Positions 25,418-37,593 of a DNA stretch of 64,000 nt are shown one piece after another. The notes under the pieces are model-generated. The model was not told the DNA's origin, ran no database searches, and saw only the letters and a program-made list of their open reading frames with translations. The position numbers and the translations under genes are program-made. Positions within the stretch are counted from its first letter, which is position 1. The number at the start of each line of letters is the position of its first letter. The DNA is from Catenuloplanes indicus. Lineage in GTDB: Bacteria > Actinomycetota > Actinomycetes > Mycobacteriales > Micromonosporaceae. The stretch is from contig NZ_JAUSUZ010000001.1 of NCBI RefSeq assembly GCF_030813715.1, positions 4,650,001-4,714,000 of the forward strand. Reading direction: 5' to 3'.

Positions 25418-26683
25418 TTACCTTCCTGTGCCGGCGTAGACGACGGCCTCCTCGTTGCCACCGAGGTCGAACGCGTCGTGGATGGAGCGCACGGCGGCGT
25501 CCAGGTCGGTGTCACGGCAGACGACCGAGACCCTGATCTCCGAAGTAGAGATCATCTCGATGTTCACGCCGGCCTCGCCGAGTGAGGAGAAGAACTTGGC
25601 GGCGATGCCGGGGTGCGAGCGCATGCCGGCGCCGATCAGTGAGACCTTGCCGACATGGTCGTCGTAGAGCAGGCCCTTGAACGACACCTGCTCCTGCACC
25701 TTGTTGAGCGCGGCCATCGCGGTGGGGCCGTCCGCCTTGGGGAGCGTGAACGAGATGTCGGTGCGGCCGGTCCCCTCGGTGGAGACGTTCTGCACGATCA
25801 TGTCGATGTTGATCTCGGCCTCGGCCACGGTCTCGAAGATCTTCGCGGCGGCACCGGGCTCGTCCGGTACGGCGACGATCGTGATCTTCGCTTCGCTGCG
25901 GTCGTGGGCGACACCGGTGATCAGTGCGTGCTCCACAGAAGGGTCCTCCATCGATCCGGTGACCATGGTTCCGGTGTTGTTCGAGTACGACGAGCGCACG
26001 TGGATGGGGAGGTTCGCCCGGCGTGCGTACTCGACGCTACGCAGGTGGAGCACCTTCGCGCCACAGGCGGCGAGCTCCAGCATCTCCTCGTACGTGATGG
26101 TCTTGATGTGCCGCGCGTCGGAGACGATCCGCGGGTCCGCGGTGTAGACGCCGTCCACGTCCGTGTAGATCTCGCAGACCGAGGCCTCGAGCGCCACCGC
26201 GATCGCGACCGCGGTGGTGTCCGACCCGCCGCGGCCGAGCGTGGTGACGTCCTTGGTGTCCTGCGAGACGCCCTGGAATCCGGCGACGATCGCGATCGCG
26301 CCCTCGTCCAGCGCGGACTGCAGGCGGCCCGGGGTGACGTCTATGATCCGTGCCCGCCCGTGCACGGACGTGGTCACCACGCCGGCCTGCGAGCCGGTGT
26401 AGGAGCGCGCCTCGAAGCCGAGGTTGTGGATCGCCATCGCCAGCAGCGCCATCGAGATGCGCTCTCCCGCGGTGAGCAGCATGTCCAGCTCACGGCCGGG
26501 CGGCAGCGGGCTGACCTGGTGTGCCAGGTCGAGCAGCTCGTCCGTCGTGTCGCCCATCGCGGAGACCACGGCGACGACGTCGTTGCCGGCCTTCCGCGCG
26601 GCCACGATGCGCTCGGCGACCCGCTTGATCCGCTCCGCGTCAGCGACCGAGGAACCGCCGTACTTCTGCACCACGAGCGCCAC
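25418..26683 (-). CDS. ask: Aspartate kinase
   Basis: 421 residues from GTG 26683, with GGAGGG upstream; the frame is open to 26821 without homology. [21 protein letters not shown] at the start, a GFQG loop and [11 protein letters not shown] are typical. Two C-terminal ACT domains ([35 protein letters not shown] and [33 protein letters not shown]) imply feedback control by lysine/threonine. Actinobacterial ask genes often make a separate beta subunit from an internal start before [11 protein letters not shown]; this one could as well. Confidence 0.96.
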   Translation of the reverse strand: MALVVQKYGGSSVADAERIKRVAERIVAARKAGNDVVAVVSAMGDTTDELLDLAHQVSPLPPGRELDMLLTAGERISMALLAMAIHNLGFEARSYTGSQAGVVTTSVHGRARIIDVTPGRLQSALDEGAIAIVAGFQGVSQDTKDVTTLGRGGSDTTAVAIAVALEASVCEIYTDVDGVYTADPRIVSDARHIKTITYEEMLELAACGAKVLHLRSVEYARRANLPIHVRSSYSNNTGTMVTGSMEDPSVEHALITGVAHDRSEAKITIVAVPDEPGAAAKIFETVAEAEINIDMIVQNVSTEGTGRTDISFTLPKADGPTAMAALNKVQEQVSFKGLLYDDHVGKVSLIGAGMRSHPGIAAKFFSSLGEAGVNIEMISTSEIRVSVVCRDTDLDAAVRSIHDAFDLGGNEEAVVYAGTGR

Positions 26684-26962
26684 GGGTGTTGAACCCTCCA
26701 GACGAGACCGACGACAAGAGACCAGAACACGTGCCGACGCCGCCGGGTGAAGGACCGGCGGCGGCGAGTAAGCCTCACCAGGGTACCGACGAGTTCTCGG
26801 ACCGGCCGCACACGATCCCACGATCCGGCCGGAATCACCGCTCCGACCTGCAACAAGGCGTACGGAAAGCCGGAAACCGGCGGAAAATCTGGCACCAACC
26901 GCCCGGCGTGTCGTGCACGAATGTTCACGATCAACCGCTCCGGCGCGATCGAGAATGGGCGC

Positions 26963-27751
26963 GTGGAGACGACCCGACCGCTTCCGGTTCTGCTCGCACT
27001 GCTCACCGTCGCGGCCGCGGCCGGATGCGGCGGTGGGACGCCGGAGCCCGCGGCCGTGGCCTCACCGGCGGTGACCACCGAGCCGCCGGAGAATCCGCGC
27101 TCCGCGCTGGCCGCGCGCGCCGCGGCCGCGGAGGACTCCTCGATCGTCGCCACGTACACGCTCACCGAGGGCGGCGGAACGCCCCGCGCGGTGATCGTCA
27201 CGCTCGCGACGGACCGCAGCTGGCGGGTGGACATCGCGGGCGGCGCGATGGGCGGCCTGGCGGACGTGTCGGTCGCGGTCAACGGCCAGGGTCTGTTCCA
27301 GTGCGCGCTGCCGTCGGAGACCCGCCCGGTCTCGCCGGCCTGCATCCGGATCGCGGAGCCGGACGGCACGCTGCCGAAGCACATCGACCCGCGCGTGCAG
27401 CACGCGTTCACGGACTGGCGCGCGGTGCTGACCGACCGGGAGGCGCCGCTGTCCGTATCGCTGGCGAAGCCGGTCGCGGACGGCGTCGCCGGCCAGTGCT
27501 ACGCGGTCGAGTCGACCTACGCCTCGCTGGACGCGCCGCTGGACACCGGCATCTACTGCTACGACCAGGTCGGGGTGCTGACCGGCGCGAAGCTGAGCTT
27601 CGGCACGCTGGCGCTGGCCCAGACGCCGGTGCCGGGGCCGGGCAGCATCACGCTGCCCGGGCCGGTGACGACCGGCCCGGCGCTCGGCATGGCGACGCCG
27701 CCACCGCGGACGGCAAACCCGCAGGCGGCAAGTCCGCAGGCGGGCGGATGA
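26963..27751 (+). CDS. Putative lipoprotein, 262 residues
   Basis: From GTG 26963, a signal peptide leads to lipobox VAAAAGC. The rest is not recognised: a beta-rich domain with two Cys pairs ([17 protein letters not shown] and GQCYAVES...GIYCYDQ) and a Pro/Ala-rich C-terminus. The layout suggests an envelope-anchored LppX/LprG-like carrier, but this is only a shape argument. It is divergent from ask. Confidence 0.65.
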   Translation: METTRPLPVLLALLTVAAAAGCGGGTPEPAAVASPAVTTEPPENPRSALAARAAAAEDSSIVATYTLTEGGGTPRAVIVTLATDRSWRVDIAGGAMGGLADVSVAVNGQGLFQCALPSETRPVSPACIRIAEPDGTLPKHIDPRVQHAFTDWRAVLTDREAPLSVSLAKPVADGVAGQCYAVESTYASLDAPLDTGIYCYDQVGVLTGAKLSFGTLALAQTPVPGPGSITLPGPVTTGPALGMATPPPRTANPQAASPQAGG

Positions 27752-27832
27752 CACCGTCGTACATTCGCCCTCGCGAGGTGGATCACGTAGGGTGGACTCC
27801 GTCATGTGGCAGCAGGCTCTCCTCCTTCGCCG

Positions 27833-29689
<1,857 letters not shown>

Positions 29690-29728
29690 GCACCTGGCGA
29701 GGGGCCGGAAAACCGGCCCCTCGCCGGC

Positions 29729-30904
29729 TCACAGCGCGCTGCCCGCCTTGAAGTCCGCCCAGGACATGTTCCACGCGGTCCAGCCGTCGCCGACCGGCAG
29801 CTTCTCCTCGGTGCCCTTGATCACCACGGGGTCACCGACCCGGGCCCACTCGAAGATCCACTTGCCACCGCTGTCCGAGACGTTCACGCAGCCGTGCGAG
29901 ACGTTCCGCCGGCCCTGGTCCGCGTCCGACCACGGCGCCGCGTGGATGAACTGCCCGCTCCAGGTGAGCCGCTCCGCGTACTGCACGTCGGTTCGGTAGC
30001 CGTCCGGCGACGAGGCCGGCACGCCGTACGTGGAGGAGTCGAACGTGGTCTTCTCCAGGCGCTCGATGATCACCATGGTCCCGGAGAACGACGGCGCGGA
30101 CGTCTTGCCCAGGCTCACCGGGTACGTCTGCAGCGTCTTCCCGTCCTCCACCGCGGTCAGTCTCTTGCTCGCGTTGTCGACCTGGATCTCGCGGCGCTTG
30201 GTGTCGATCGACGCGGTCAGGTCGACGTCCACCTTGCCGTACCGCCCGTCGCCGACCGGCAGCCCGCCGAGCCCGAGCCGCACGGTCAGCTTCGTGCCCG
30301 GCTGCCAGTACTGCTCCGGCCGGTACTCGACCTGGATGTCGCTGTCCCAGTGCCAGACGCCTTCCTGAGGCGGGTCACTCTCGACGAACAGCCGGCGCTC
30401 GACCGCGGCCCGGTCCGCCTCCTTGACGCCGCCCTGCCCGAACTCGACCACGATCGGCATCGCCTGCCCGTACGTCTTGCCGTCGGCCATGAAGATCTGC
30501 GCGTCCATCCGGTTCCCCGGCCGGGACATGGTGGTGAACGTGCTGGTGGCGGCGCGGTCCCCGGCGGTCGCCCGCACGGTGTAGGTGGTGTCGTAGCTGA
30601 GCGGGTCGGCCGGCACCCAGGTGCTGCCGTCCGCGCGCAGCGCGCCCTCGACCGCCGCGCCCGCACCGTCGGTCAGCGCGACCTGGGTCAGCGCGCCGCC
30701 GTCCGCGAGACCGATCTCGGCGGAGACCGGCACGTTCGTCTCCCGGTCGGCCGGGGTGACCGCCAGCGGCGCGGCCGCGCTGCTCGCCGCGCCCGTCGCG
30801 CCGCCGCCACCCGGCGCCGCCGGGTCGTCGTCGCCGCAGGCCGCGAGCCCCAGGGCAAGCGCCGGGACCAGGGCCAGGCTCAGTGCTCGGGTTACCAGTC
30901 GCAT
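29729..30904 (-). CDS. L,D-transpeptidase lipoprotein (YkuD domain)
   Basis: 391 residues from ATG 30904. A signal peptide ends in lipobox LGLAAC. One or two Ig-like domains (about 50-240) precede the YkuD catalytic domain with the motif SHGCVNVSDSG, catalytic Cys339. Proteins of this shape form 3-3 cross-links in peptidoglycan and are anchored on the outer face of the membrane. It lies convergent to leuA with a short gap; AAAACCGGCCCC at 29709 and nearby complementary bases may act as a shared terminator. Confidence 0.93.
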   Translation of the reverse strand: MRLVTRALSLALVPALALGLAACGDDDPAAPGGGGATGAASSAAAPLAVTPADRETNVPVSAEIGLADGGALTQVALTDGAGAAVEGALRADGSTWVPADPLSYDTTYTVRATAGDRAATSTFTTMSRPGNRMDAQIFMADGKTYGQAMPIVVEFGQGGVKEADRAAVERRLFVESDPPQEGVWHWDSDIQVEYRPEQYWQPGTKLTVRLGLGGLPVGDGRYGKVDVDLTASIDTKRREIQVDNASKRLTAVEDGKTLQTYPVSLGKTSAPSFSGTMVIIERLEKTTFDSSTYGVPASSPDGYRTDVQYAERLTWSGQFIHAAPWSDADQGRRNVSHGCVNVSDSGGKWIFEWARVGDPVVIKGTEEKLPVGDGWTAWNMSWADFKAGSAL

Positions 30905-30988
30905 CCGTCCATCCTGCGACGACTGTCCGGCTCCTGCCACCCGATCGGCGGGACGGGGCTCGCGGATCCGCGAGCCCCGTCGGCGAGA

Positions 30989-32104
30989 TCAACTCAGCGT
31001 GCAGCTGACCTGCGGCAACCCGCTGCCGTTGGCGACGAAACCGAATGTGGTGCTGCGCTCCGGCGCGATCGCACCGTTCCAGTTCACGTTACGGACCGTG
31101 ACGGTACTGCCGCTACCGCTCATCGTGCCGTTCCACAAACTGCTGATCGTGTACGTGCTCGGCAGCGTCAACGTGGCGGTCCAGCCGCCGGACGTGGCCG
31201 TGTTGTGGTTCATGATCTCCACCTGGCCCTGCATGCCACCGTTCCACGTGCTGACCACGCTGTAGACCGCCATGCAGCCGTTCCCCGGGTGACCGGTGGT
31301 CGGCGGCGGCGTGGTCGGGGCCGGAGTCGTCGGTCCCGGCGTCGTCGGGCGGGGCGACGGCGAGCTGGTCGGCGTCGGGGTCGGGGTCACGGTGCCGCCG
31401 CCCTTCAGGCCGGTGACCTCGCCGTTGCCGCCGTCGAAGACCACGTCGGAGCAGCCGTAGAACGTCTCCTGGCTGTCCGAGCGCGACCACACCGAGTAGA
31501 TGATGTGGCGCCCGCTCTTACCGGACGGCAGGTTGCCCGACCAGTAGTAGTGGCCGTCGTTCGAGCCGACCGGCCCGTTCTGCGGCGGGTTCGTCACCTG
31601 CAGGAACGGCGTGTCCGCGAGGTCGTCCCAGGCGAGCGGCTGGTTCGGGTCCCACCCGTCGTTCGTGATGTACATGCTGAACGTGCCCGGGTGGTGCGCC
31701 CAGTTGCTGTACCGCCAGCTCCACGCGGCACCCGAGGTCAGGTGGGTTACCGGCCAGTCGCCGGGCACGTTGAAGCCGGTGAAGTTCGTGTTCCCGCCGG
31801 AACAGAGCTGCCCGTCCGGGATGAACCCCTCCATCCGTCCAGCGCCGTCGGAACGCAGCACGGAGAACCAGTTGTAGAGCACGTTCGTACCGCTGATGTT
31901 CGTCGCGGCACGGCAGGCGGAGTTCTGCGGGACGATCTGGCCGGTCGAGTCCATCCCGTCCTGCCAGCACAGATACGTACGGGAACCGGGCCGCATCATC
32001 GCCCCGTGCGCCTGCGCCGCGGACGGCGGACTGATCACGGTGACGAGCCCGGCGGCCAGCACGGAGGCGGCGAAGTAGGCGGCCGCCCTGCGTCGAAAAT
32101 TCAC
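30989..32104 (-). CDS. AA10 lytic polysaccharide monooxygenase with CBM2
   Basis: 371 residues from GTG 32104, with GGAAGGAAG upstream. The signal peptide ends AAQA, leaving His33 as the mature N-terminus (HGAMMRPGSRTYLCW), the first ligand of the copper histidine brace. The second His is in the WAHHPGTF region. A Thr/Pro linker (VTPTPTPTSSPSPRPTT...) leads to a C-terminal cellulose/chitin-binding CBM2 (about 275-371, CMAVYSVVSTWNGGMQGQVEIMN). It oxidatively cleaves crystalline chitin or cellulose outside the cell; the preferred substrate cannot be decided here. Confidence 0.95.
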   Translation of the reverse strand: MNFRRRAAAYFAASVLAAGLVTVISPPSAAQAHGAMMRPGSRTYLCWQDGMDSTGQIVPQNSACRAATNISGTNVLYNWFSVLRSDGAGRMEGFIPDGQLCSGGNTNFTGFNVPGDWPVTHLTSGAAWSWRYSNWAHHPGTFSMYITNDGWDPNQPLAWDDLADTPFLQVTNPPQNGPVGSNDGHYYWSGNLPSGKSGRHIIYSVWSRSDSQETFYGCSDVVFDGGNGEVTGLKGGGTVTPTPTPTSSPSPRPTTPGPTTPAPTTPPPTTGHPGNGCMAVYSVVSTWNGGMQGQVEIMNHNTATSGGWTATLTLPSTYTISSLWNGTMSGSGSTVTVRNVNWNGAIAPERSTTFGFVANGSGLPQVSCTLS

Positions 32105-32271
32105 GATGGGTGCTTCCTTCCACGGTGTTGCCGAAAAGGTGGGAAGCGCAGCCCCGGCTCGGCGACGCGTCAGCCCCCGCGTCGCCACCGCCATTCTCAC
32201 AAACAGATCGTCAAAGCTCAATCTGTACGGCGGATTGAACCAAACCGGGGTCGCCATCCGAACTACCCGTC

Positions 32272-33174
32272 ATGAGGTGCTGGCTCGGCAAGTCCCTGGC
32301 AGGTGCGGCCCTCGCCCTCGCGGCGGGAGCGCTCGCACTCCCCACGCCCGCGTCCGCGGACGTGACGGTCGACCCGGACGTGAGCGTCCAGGGCGGCGCT
32401 CCCCGGCTGACCTTCACGGTGACGAACGGCAGCCCCAAGGCCACGCTCGACGAGGTCGTGCTGACCATGCCCGACTCGATGCCGATCGCGGAGACGTACC
32501 CGCTGTCGATCGACGACTGGGCGCCCCGGATCAACTGGAAGAAGCTCGAGACGCCGCTGCAGGGCGTGCACAGCAGCAAGGTCACCGAGGCGGTGTCGGA
32601 CATCACCTGGTTCGCCATGCCCGGCAAGGGCACGAAGCCCGGCCAGTCCGCCGAGCTGCTGGTCACGCTGGGCCCGCTGCCGGTCGCCGAGCAGGTGGTC
32701 TTCACCGTCACGGAGAAGTACGACGACGGCACCACCGTGGTGAACGACGTGGTGCCGGCCGCCGGTGCGTCCGCGCCGAACGCCGCGGCCGTGCTGCGGC
32801 TCATCCCGGACACGATCAGCGACTCGAACGGCGGCCACCACGGCGGCACCGCGACGGAGACGCAGAACGTCGCGTCCGTCACCGACACCGGGCCGAACGC
32901 CGGGCTCTGGGTGGGGATCGCGGGTTTGCTGGCCGGCCTGGCCGGCGGCGGCGCGATCATGTGGTTCGTCGCCGCACGCCGCAAGCCCGGATCGCCGGCC
33001 GGACCGTCCGCCGAGCCCGCGGCCGAACCGGAGACCGCCGAGCCGGAGACGCCGGCGCAGCCCGACTCCGTCTGGCGCTACCGCGGAGACTCCGCCGAGG
33101 ACTCCGCCGGTGACGAGAGCGCCGGCGAGGAGACCACTCCCAAGATCCGGACGGCGGCCGGAAAGACGTCCTGA
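32272..33174 (+). CDS. YcnI-like (DUF1775) membrane-anchored exported protein
   Basis: 300 residues. A signal peptide (to PASA) is followed by DVTVDPDVSVQGGAPRLTFTVTNGSPKATLDEVVLTMP and WAPRINWKK, matching the YcnI/DUF1775 layout. A single C-terminal membrane helix (GLWVGIAGLLAGLAGGGAIMWFV) and a charged cytoplasmic tail follow. YcnI proteins bind copper through an N-terminal His; here the first mature residue appears to be Ala or Asp, so copper binding may be lost or different. It lies divergent from the copper-dependent LPMO gene. Confidence 0.7.
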   Translation: MRCWLGKSLAGAALALAAGALALPTPASADVTVDPDVSVQGGAPRLTFTVTNGSPKATLDEVVLTMPDSMPIAETYPLSIDDWAPRINWKKLETPLQGVHSSKVTEAVSDITWFAMPGKGTKPGQSAELLVTLGPLPVAEQVVFTVTEKYDDGTTVVNDVVPAAGASAPNAAAVLRLIPDTISDSNGGHHGGTATETQNVASVTDTGPNAGLWVGIAGLLAGLAGGGAIMWFVAARRKPGSPAGPSAEPAAEPETAEPETPAQPDSVWRYRGDSAEDSAGDESAGEETTPKIRTAAGKTS

Positions 33175-33243
33175 TCGGTTCGACAGGGCTGACGTGGCCG
33201 CGCTCCACCCGGGGCGCGGCCACGCTTTGTTTAGATTGATCGC

Positions 33244-36200
33244 GTGACGGTGACGTTCGGTGTGCTCGGCCCGCTCGCGGCCGAGTTCGGCGACGGCCGG
33301 CCGGTCACGCTGCGCGGCAACCGGCAGCGCGCGGTCCTCGCCCGGCTGCTGGTCGCGCACGGCCGCGTCGTACCGGTGGACACGCTCGTCGACGACCTCT
33401 GGCCGGACGCGCCGCCGGACCGCGCTGTCGCCGCGATCCGCACGTTCGTCGCCGACCTGCGCCGCGCGCTGGAACCGGAGCGGCCGCCCCGCCGACCGCC
33501 GGAGCTGCTGGTCACCGCGCCGACCGGCTACGCGCTGCACGTCACCGCGACCGACGCCGGCCGCTTCACCGACGCCGTACAGACATCCGCCGGCCTTGCC
33601 CCGGAGACCGCGCTGACCTGCCTGGACGACGCGCTGGCGCTGTGGCGCGGCCCCGCCTACGCCGAGTTCGCGGCCGAGGGCTGGGCGCGCGCGGAGATCG
33701 ACCGCCTGGACGAGTTGCGCGCGCTCGCGATGGAGCGCCGCGCGGCCGCGCTGCTCGAACTGTCCCGCCCGGCCGACGCCGTGCCGTCGCTGCGCGCACA
33801 CACCGCGGCCGCGCCGCTGCGCGAGGAGGCCTGGCATCTGCTGGCGACCGCGCTCTACCGCACCGGACGCCAGGGTGACGCGCTCGCCGCGCTCCGCACC
33901 GCCCGGGACACGCTCGCCGACCAGCTCGGCGTCGATCCCGGGCCGCGCCTGCGCGCGCTGGAGTCCGCCATCCTGACCCAGGATCCACACCTTCACGATC
34001 CATCAACGGTACGTACGCCGTCCGGCCCGGAGTCGCGCGCCACCGCGGGTTTCGTCGGCCGCGCCGAGGAGAAAGCACTGCTCACGGCCGCGGCCCGGGC
34101 GGCGGCCCAGCGGCGGCGCCCGATCCTGGCGCTCGTCTCCGGTGACGCCGGCGCCGGTAAGACCGCCCTGGCCGAATCGCTCGCCGCGGACCTGACCGCC
34201 GCCGGCTGGACGACCGCGTGGGGCCGCTGCCCCGAGTACGAGGACGCGCCCGTCGCCTGGCCCTGGCGCCAGATCAGCGACGCCCTGTCGGCCGGGGGCG
34301 AACTCGCCACCGGCACGTCCGAGGACCCGGCGGCGGCGCGGTTCCGGTTGCGGCGGGCGATGGCGGCGCTGGTGGAGGCGGCGGCCGGGCGGACGCCGGT
34401 GCTGGTCGTGCTGGACGACCTGCACTGGGCGGACGAGGGCACGCTGGATCTGCTGACCGGGCTGCTCGCCGGTCCGGACGCGGCCGGCGGGCCGGTGCTG
34501 GTGATCGGCACCTACCGGGCCACCGAGATCACGCCGGATCTGGCCGCGGCACTGGCCCGGCTGGCCCGCGTCGAGCCGGCCCGGGTCCACCTGGACGGGC
34601 TGCCCGCCGGCGCGACCGGGGACCTGGCCGCGTCCGTCACCGGGCACGACCTCGCGCCGGAGCTGGTGACGCGGCTGCACCGGCGTACCGGCGGCAATCC
34701 GTTCTTCGTCCGGGAACTGGCCCGGGTGCTGGCCGCGGAGGGCGTGGACGCGCTGGCCCGGGTGCCGGCCGGCGTGCGCGACGTGCTCCGGCACCGGCTC
34801 GCCCGGCTCCCCGGGCCGGCGGGCGATCTGCTGCGCCGCGCCGCCGTGCTGGGCCGCGACATCGATCCGGACGTGCTCGCCGCCGTGTCCGGTCTGGACG
34901 ACGACGCGCTGCTGGACGTGCTGGACCGGGCCGTCGAGGCCGGCCTGCTGACCGAGACGGCCGGACGTCTGCGGTTCACGCACATCCTGGTCCGGGACAC
35001 GCTCTACGGCGACCTGTCCGCGCTGCGCCGGTCCCGCTGGCACGCCGCGGCCGGCACCGCGCTGGAGCGACTGCGCCCGGACGACCCGGCGCCGCTGGCG
35101 CACCACTTCTCGCTGGCCGGCGCCGGGCACACGGCGCAGGCGGCCCGATACGCCCGGGCCGCGGCCGAGCAGGCCGAACACCGCGGCGACCCGCACGAGG
35201 CGACCCGCATGTGGCAACGCGCCCTGGACGCCCACGACCGGGCCACCGGCACCCACGCCCCGGCCGGGGACTCACCGTCCAGCGACACGCGAGCCGGGGA
35301 TGCGCGGGAACGGCTGGCCGCGGTGATGGGGCTGGGGCGGGCGCTGGCGGTGGTCGGGCGGCTGGCGGAGGCGCGGCGGCATCGGGCCGACGCGATCGAC
35401 GCGGCGGAGGCGCTGGGTGACCCGGTGGCGGCCGCGATCGCGGTGACCTCGTTCGTCGTGCCCGCGGTGTGGCCGCGCAACGACGACGAGGAGCTGTCCG
35501 CGCGGATCGTGGCCGCGGCCGAACGGACGCTCGCGGCGCTGGACCGCGCGGAGCGCGCCGGACCGGGTGCGGACGACCCCGACGGCACCGGCCGCAAGCT
35601 CGAAGCGGGGCGGATCCAGGCGGCCGTACGTACCGTTGATGGGTCTTTGGAATTGTCCGCCGAAGGCGGGGTCAGGCTGCGAAGCCGGCTGCTCAGCACG
35701 ATCGCGCTGGAGCTGCGCGGCGGCACCGGCACGCGGGGTGAGATCGCGGCGCGTGAGGCGGAACGGCTGGCCCGCGCATCCGGCGTCCCGGAGCTGCTGG
35801 CCTTCGCGCTGAACGCCCGGTTCATCCACTGCTTCGGCCGGGCCGGCCTGTCCGCGGAACGGGCCGCGATCGGCGACGAACTCCGCGCGCTGGCCGCGCG
35901 GCACCGGCTGGTCACGTTCGAGGTGCTCGGTCACCTCATCCTGCTGCAGTCCGCGTGTGCGCGCGGAGACGTCCCCGCGGCCGACCGGCACGCGGCCGAC
36001 GCCGACCGGCTGGCCGCGCGCTACGAGCTGCCCATGGTCGGCGTCTTCACCGGCTGGTACGCCGGCCTCCGCCACGCCCTGCACGGCGCACCGGACGCCG
36101 CCGCGGCCGCATACCGGGCCGCCGCCGCCCGGATGACCGGCAGCGGCATGTCCGGCGTCGAGGAGGGCCTGCTCCCGCTGGCGCTGCTGTCCCTGGACCC

Positions 36201-36477
36201 GCGCGCCGACGTGGACCACGCCGGCCCTTACGAACCGTGGGTCCGCCCACTGCGCCTGATCGCCCGAGGTGACCGGGAGGCCGCGACCGCCGCCCTGCAC
36301 GCCGCCCCGGAATCCCCGCGCGACCTGCTGCTCGAGGCCCGTCTCTGGCTGCTCGCCCGCGCCGCCGCCGACCTCGGCGACACCACCGTCCTCACCCACG
36401 CCCGCACCGCGCTCCGCCCCGCCACCGGCGAACTCGCCGGCGCGGCCAGCGGCATCCTCAGCTTCGGCCGGATCTGA
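33244..36477 (+). CDS. Large SARP-type regulator: winged helix, BTAD, AAA ATPase and TPR-like region
   Basis: 1077 residues from GTG. An OmpR-like DNA-binding domain (about 1-95, LRGNRQRAVLARLLVAHGRVV) and a bacterial transcriptional activation domain (about 96-245) form the SARP core. An AAA/STAND-like ATPase follows with Walker A GDAGAGKT (300-307) and Walker B VLDDLHWADEG near 390, then a long helical, TPR-like C-terminal half. No LuxR HTH is visible at the C-terminus. Such proteins act as pathway-specific activators, often in secondary metabolism, but no biosynthetic genes lie nearby. Confidence 0.88.
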   Translation: MTVTFGVLGPLAAEFGDGRPVTLRGNRQRAVLARLLVAHGRVVPVDTLVDDLWPDAPPDRAVAAIRTFVADLRRALEPERPPRRPPELLVTAPTGYALHVTATDAGRFTDAVQTSAGLAPETALTCLDDALALWRGPAYAEFAAEGWARAEIDRLDELRALAMERRAAALLELSRPADAVPSLRAHTAAAPLREEAWHLLATALYRTGRQGDALAALRTARDTLADQLGVDPGPRLRALESAILTQDPHLHDPSTVRTPSGPESRATAGFVGRAEEKALLTAAARAAAQRRRPILALVSGDAGAGKTALAESLAADLTAAGWTTAWGRCPEYEDAPVAWPWRQISDALSAGGELATGTSEDPAAARFRLRRAMAALVEAAAGRTPVLVVLDDLHWADEGTLDLLTGLLAGPDAAGGPVLVIGTYRATEITPDLAAALARLARVEPARVHLDGLPAGATGDLAASVTGHDLAPELVTRLHRRTGGNPFFVRELARVLAAEGVDALARVPAGVRDVLRHRLARLPGPAGDLLRRAAVLGRDIDPDVLAAVSGLDDDALLDVLDRAVEAGLLTETAGRLRFTHILVRDTLYGDLSALRRSRWHAAAGTALERLRPDDPAPLAHHFSLAGAGHTAQAARYARAAAEQAEHRGDPHEATRMWQRALDAHDRATGTHAPAGDSPSSDTRAGDARERLAAVMGLGRALAVVGRLAEARRHRADAIDAAEALGDPVAAAIAVTSFVVPAVWPRNDDEELSARIVAAAERTLAALDRAERAGPGADDPDGTGRKLEAGRIQAAVRTVDGSLELSAEGGVRLRSRLLSTIALELRGGTGTRGEIAAREAERLARASGVPELLAFALNARFIHCFGRAGLSAERAAIGDELRALAARHRLVTFEVLGHLILLQSACARGDVPAADRHAADADRLAARYELPMVGVFTGWYAGLRHALHGAPDAAAAAYRAAAARMTGSGMSGVEEGLLPLALLSLDPRADVDHAGPYEPWVRPLRLIARGDREAATAALHAAPESPRDLLLEARLWLLARAAADLGDTTVLTHARTALRPATGELAGAASGILSFGRI

Positions 36478-36480
36478 GAG

Positions 36481-37593
36481 TCAGGCCGTCGGCTGGAGTT
36501 GCCAGCGGGCCTCGATCCAGCGGCGTTCGCCCTCGGTGTGTGCGGTGATCTCGACGCCGTTGCGGGGCGCGATCGGGGAGTCGGGCATGTCGCCGATGAC
36601 GCTGACGACGACCTCGTCGCCGGAGCCGACCACGGTGACGCGGGCCCAGGTGGCGGCGTTGCTGAGGGCCTCGATCGGGGCCTCGGAGAGCGCGCGGCAG
36701 GTCTCCACGGTCAGGTCGGGGACGTGGCCGACGCGGACCAGTGAGACCTCGACGCCGCGGCGTTCCGCGACGTCGGCGCCGGCGCGGAGGCCGTGCAGCA
36801 GCGGGTCGGGTACGTCGTCGGTCTCGGCGAGCAGGCGGCGGAGCCGGGCCGCGCCGGCCCGGCAGCGCCGCTGGACCAGCGGGTCACACGGGTCGGCGCC
36901 GTCCGCCAGCTCGGTGAGCAGCGTGCGGATGTCGTCGCGGATGTCCTCGTAGCGGGCGACGCGGGCGGCGTGCACGGCCTCCGCGACCGCGCGCCGGTCC
37001 GCGACCTCGGCGCGGGCCACCGCGCTGCGGGTGACGGACGCGGCGATCGCCCGGACGCCGCCGGCCGTGAACGCGAAGCCGAGTTGCAGTGCCGCGCTGC
37101 CGATCACCACCATGCCGAGCCGGGCCAGCGTGATCCGGTCGAGCTGGTCGGCGATCGCCAGGCCGATGACCACGATCGTGGCGTTGGCCAGCACGAACGC
37201 GACAAGGTGGGTGATCGGGCGCCGCCAGCAGATGATCACGCCGAGCCAGCCGATCGAGCCCCACGCCCAGTCGAACGACTTGAGGATCTCCTCGGGCGGA
37301 CAGGCGGCCAGCACGATGGCGACCAGCAACAGCGCGGACACGGTCAGCGGCCAGAACAGGCGCGGACGGGGCTGGCCGAAGATGTCGAGCGCGCCGACCG
37401 CGCCGATGGCCAGGTATGCGAACCAGCACGCCGCCACCACCCACGGCCAGCGGTAGACGGACCAGCCGAGCAACGTCATGGTGCCGTCGTAGAGCAGGTG
37501 CCAGCAGACCGGGATGGCCAGCGCGGCGATCGCGGTCCCGCGCAGGTAGCGGCGGGCGACCAGCATCGCGGTGCTCTCGATCACGGCCACCAC
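36481..37593 (-). CDS. Membrane protein with degenerate histidine-kinase-like C-terminus
   Basis: 370 residues. Five or six membrane helices occupy about 1-190. The C-terminal part keeps an N-box-like stretch (EAPIEALSNAATWARVTVV) and a D-box-like VIGDMPDSP, but shows no clear phospho-acceptor His motif or glycine-rich boxes. It overlaps the 3' end of the upstream canonical kinase gene by 13 bases, so the two are translationally coupled. It may be a pseudo-kinase partner. Confidence 0.65.
   Translation of the reverse strand: MVAVIESTAMLVARRYLRGTAIAALAIPVCWHLLYDGTMTLLGWSVYRWPWVVAACWFAYLAIGAVGALDIFGQPRPRLFWPLTVSALLLVAIVLAACPPEEILKSFDWAWGSIGWLGVIICWRRPITHLVAFVLANATIVVIGLAIADQLDRITLARLGMVVIGSAALQLGFAFTAGGVRAIAASVTRSAVARAEVADRRAVAEAVHAARVARYEDIRDDIRTLLTELADGADPCDPLVQRRCRAGAARLRRLLAETDDVPDPLLHGLRAGADVAERRGVEVSLVRVGHVPDLTVETCRALSEAPIEALSNAATWARVTVVGSGDEVVVSVIGDMPDSPIAPRNGVEITAHTEGERRWIEARWQLQPTA

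Noticed and set aside
29894-32275. A 793-codon open frame on the + strand antisense to the L,D-transpeptidase and LPMO genes
   Set aside because: It is a frame shadow caused by the G/C-rich third codon positions; composition is Arg/Val-rich, with no family resemblance, and it spans two well supported genes.
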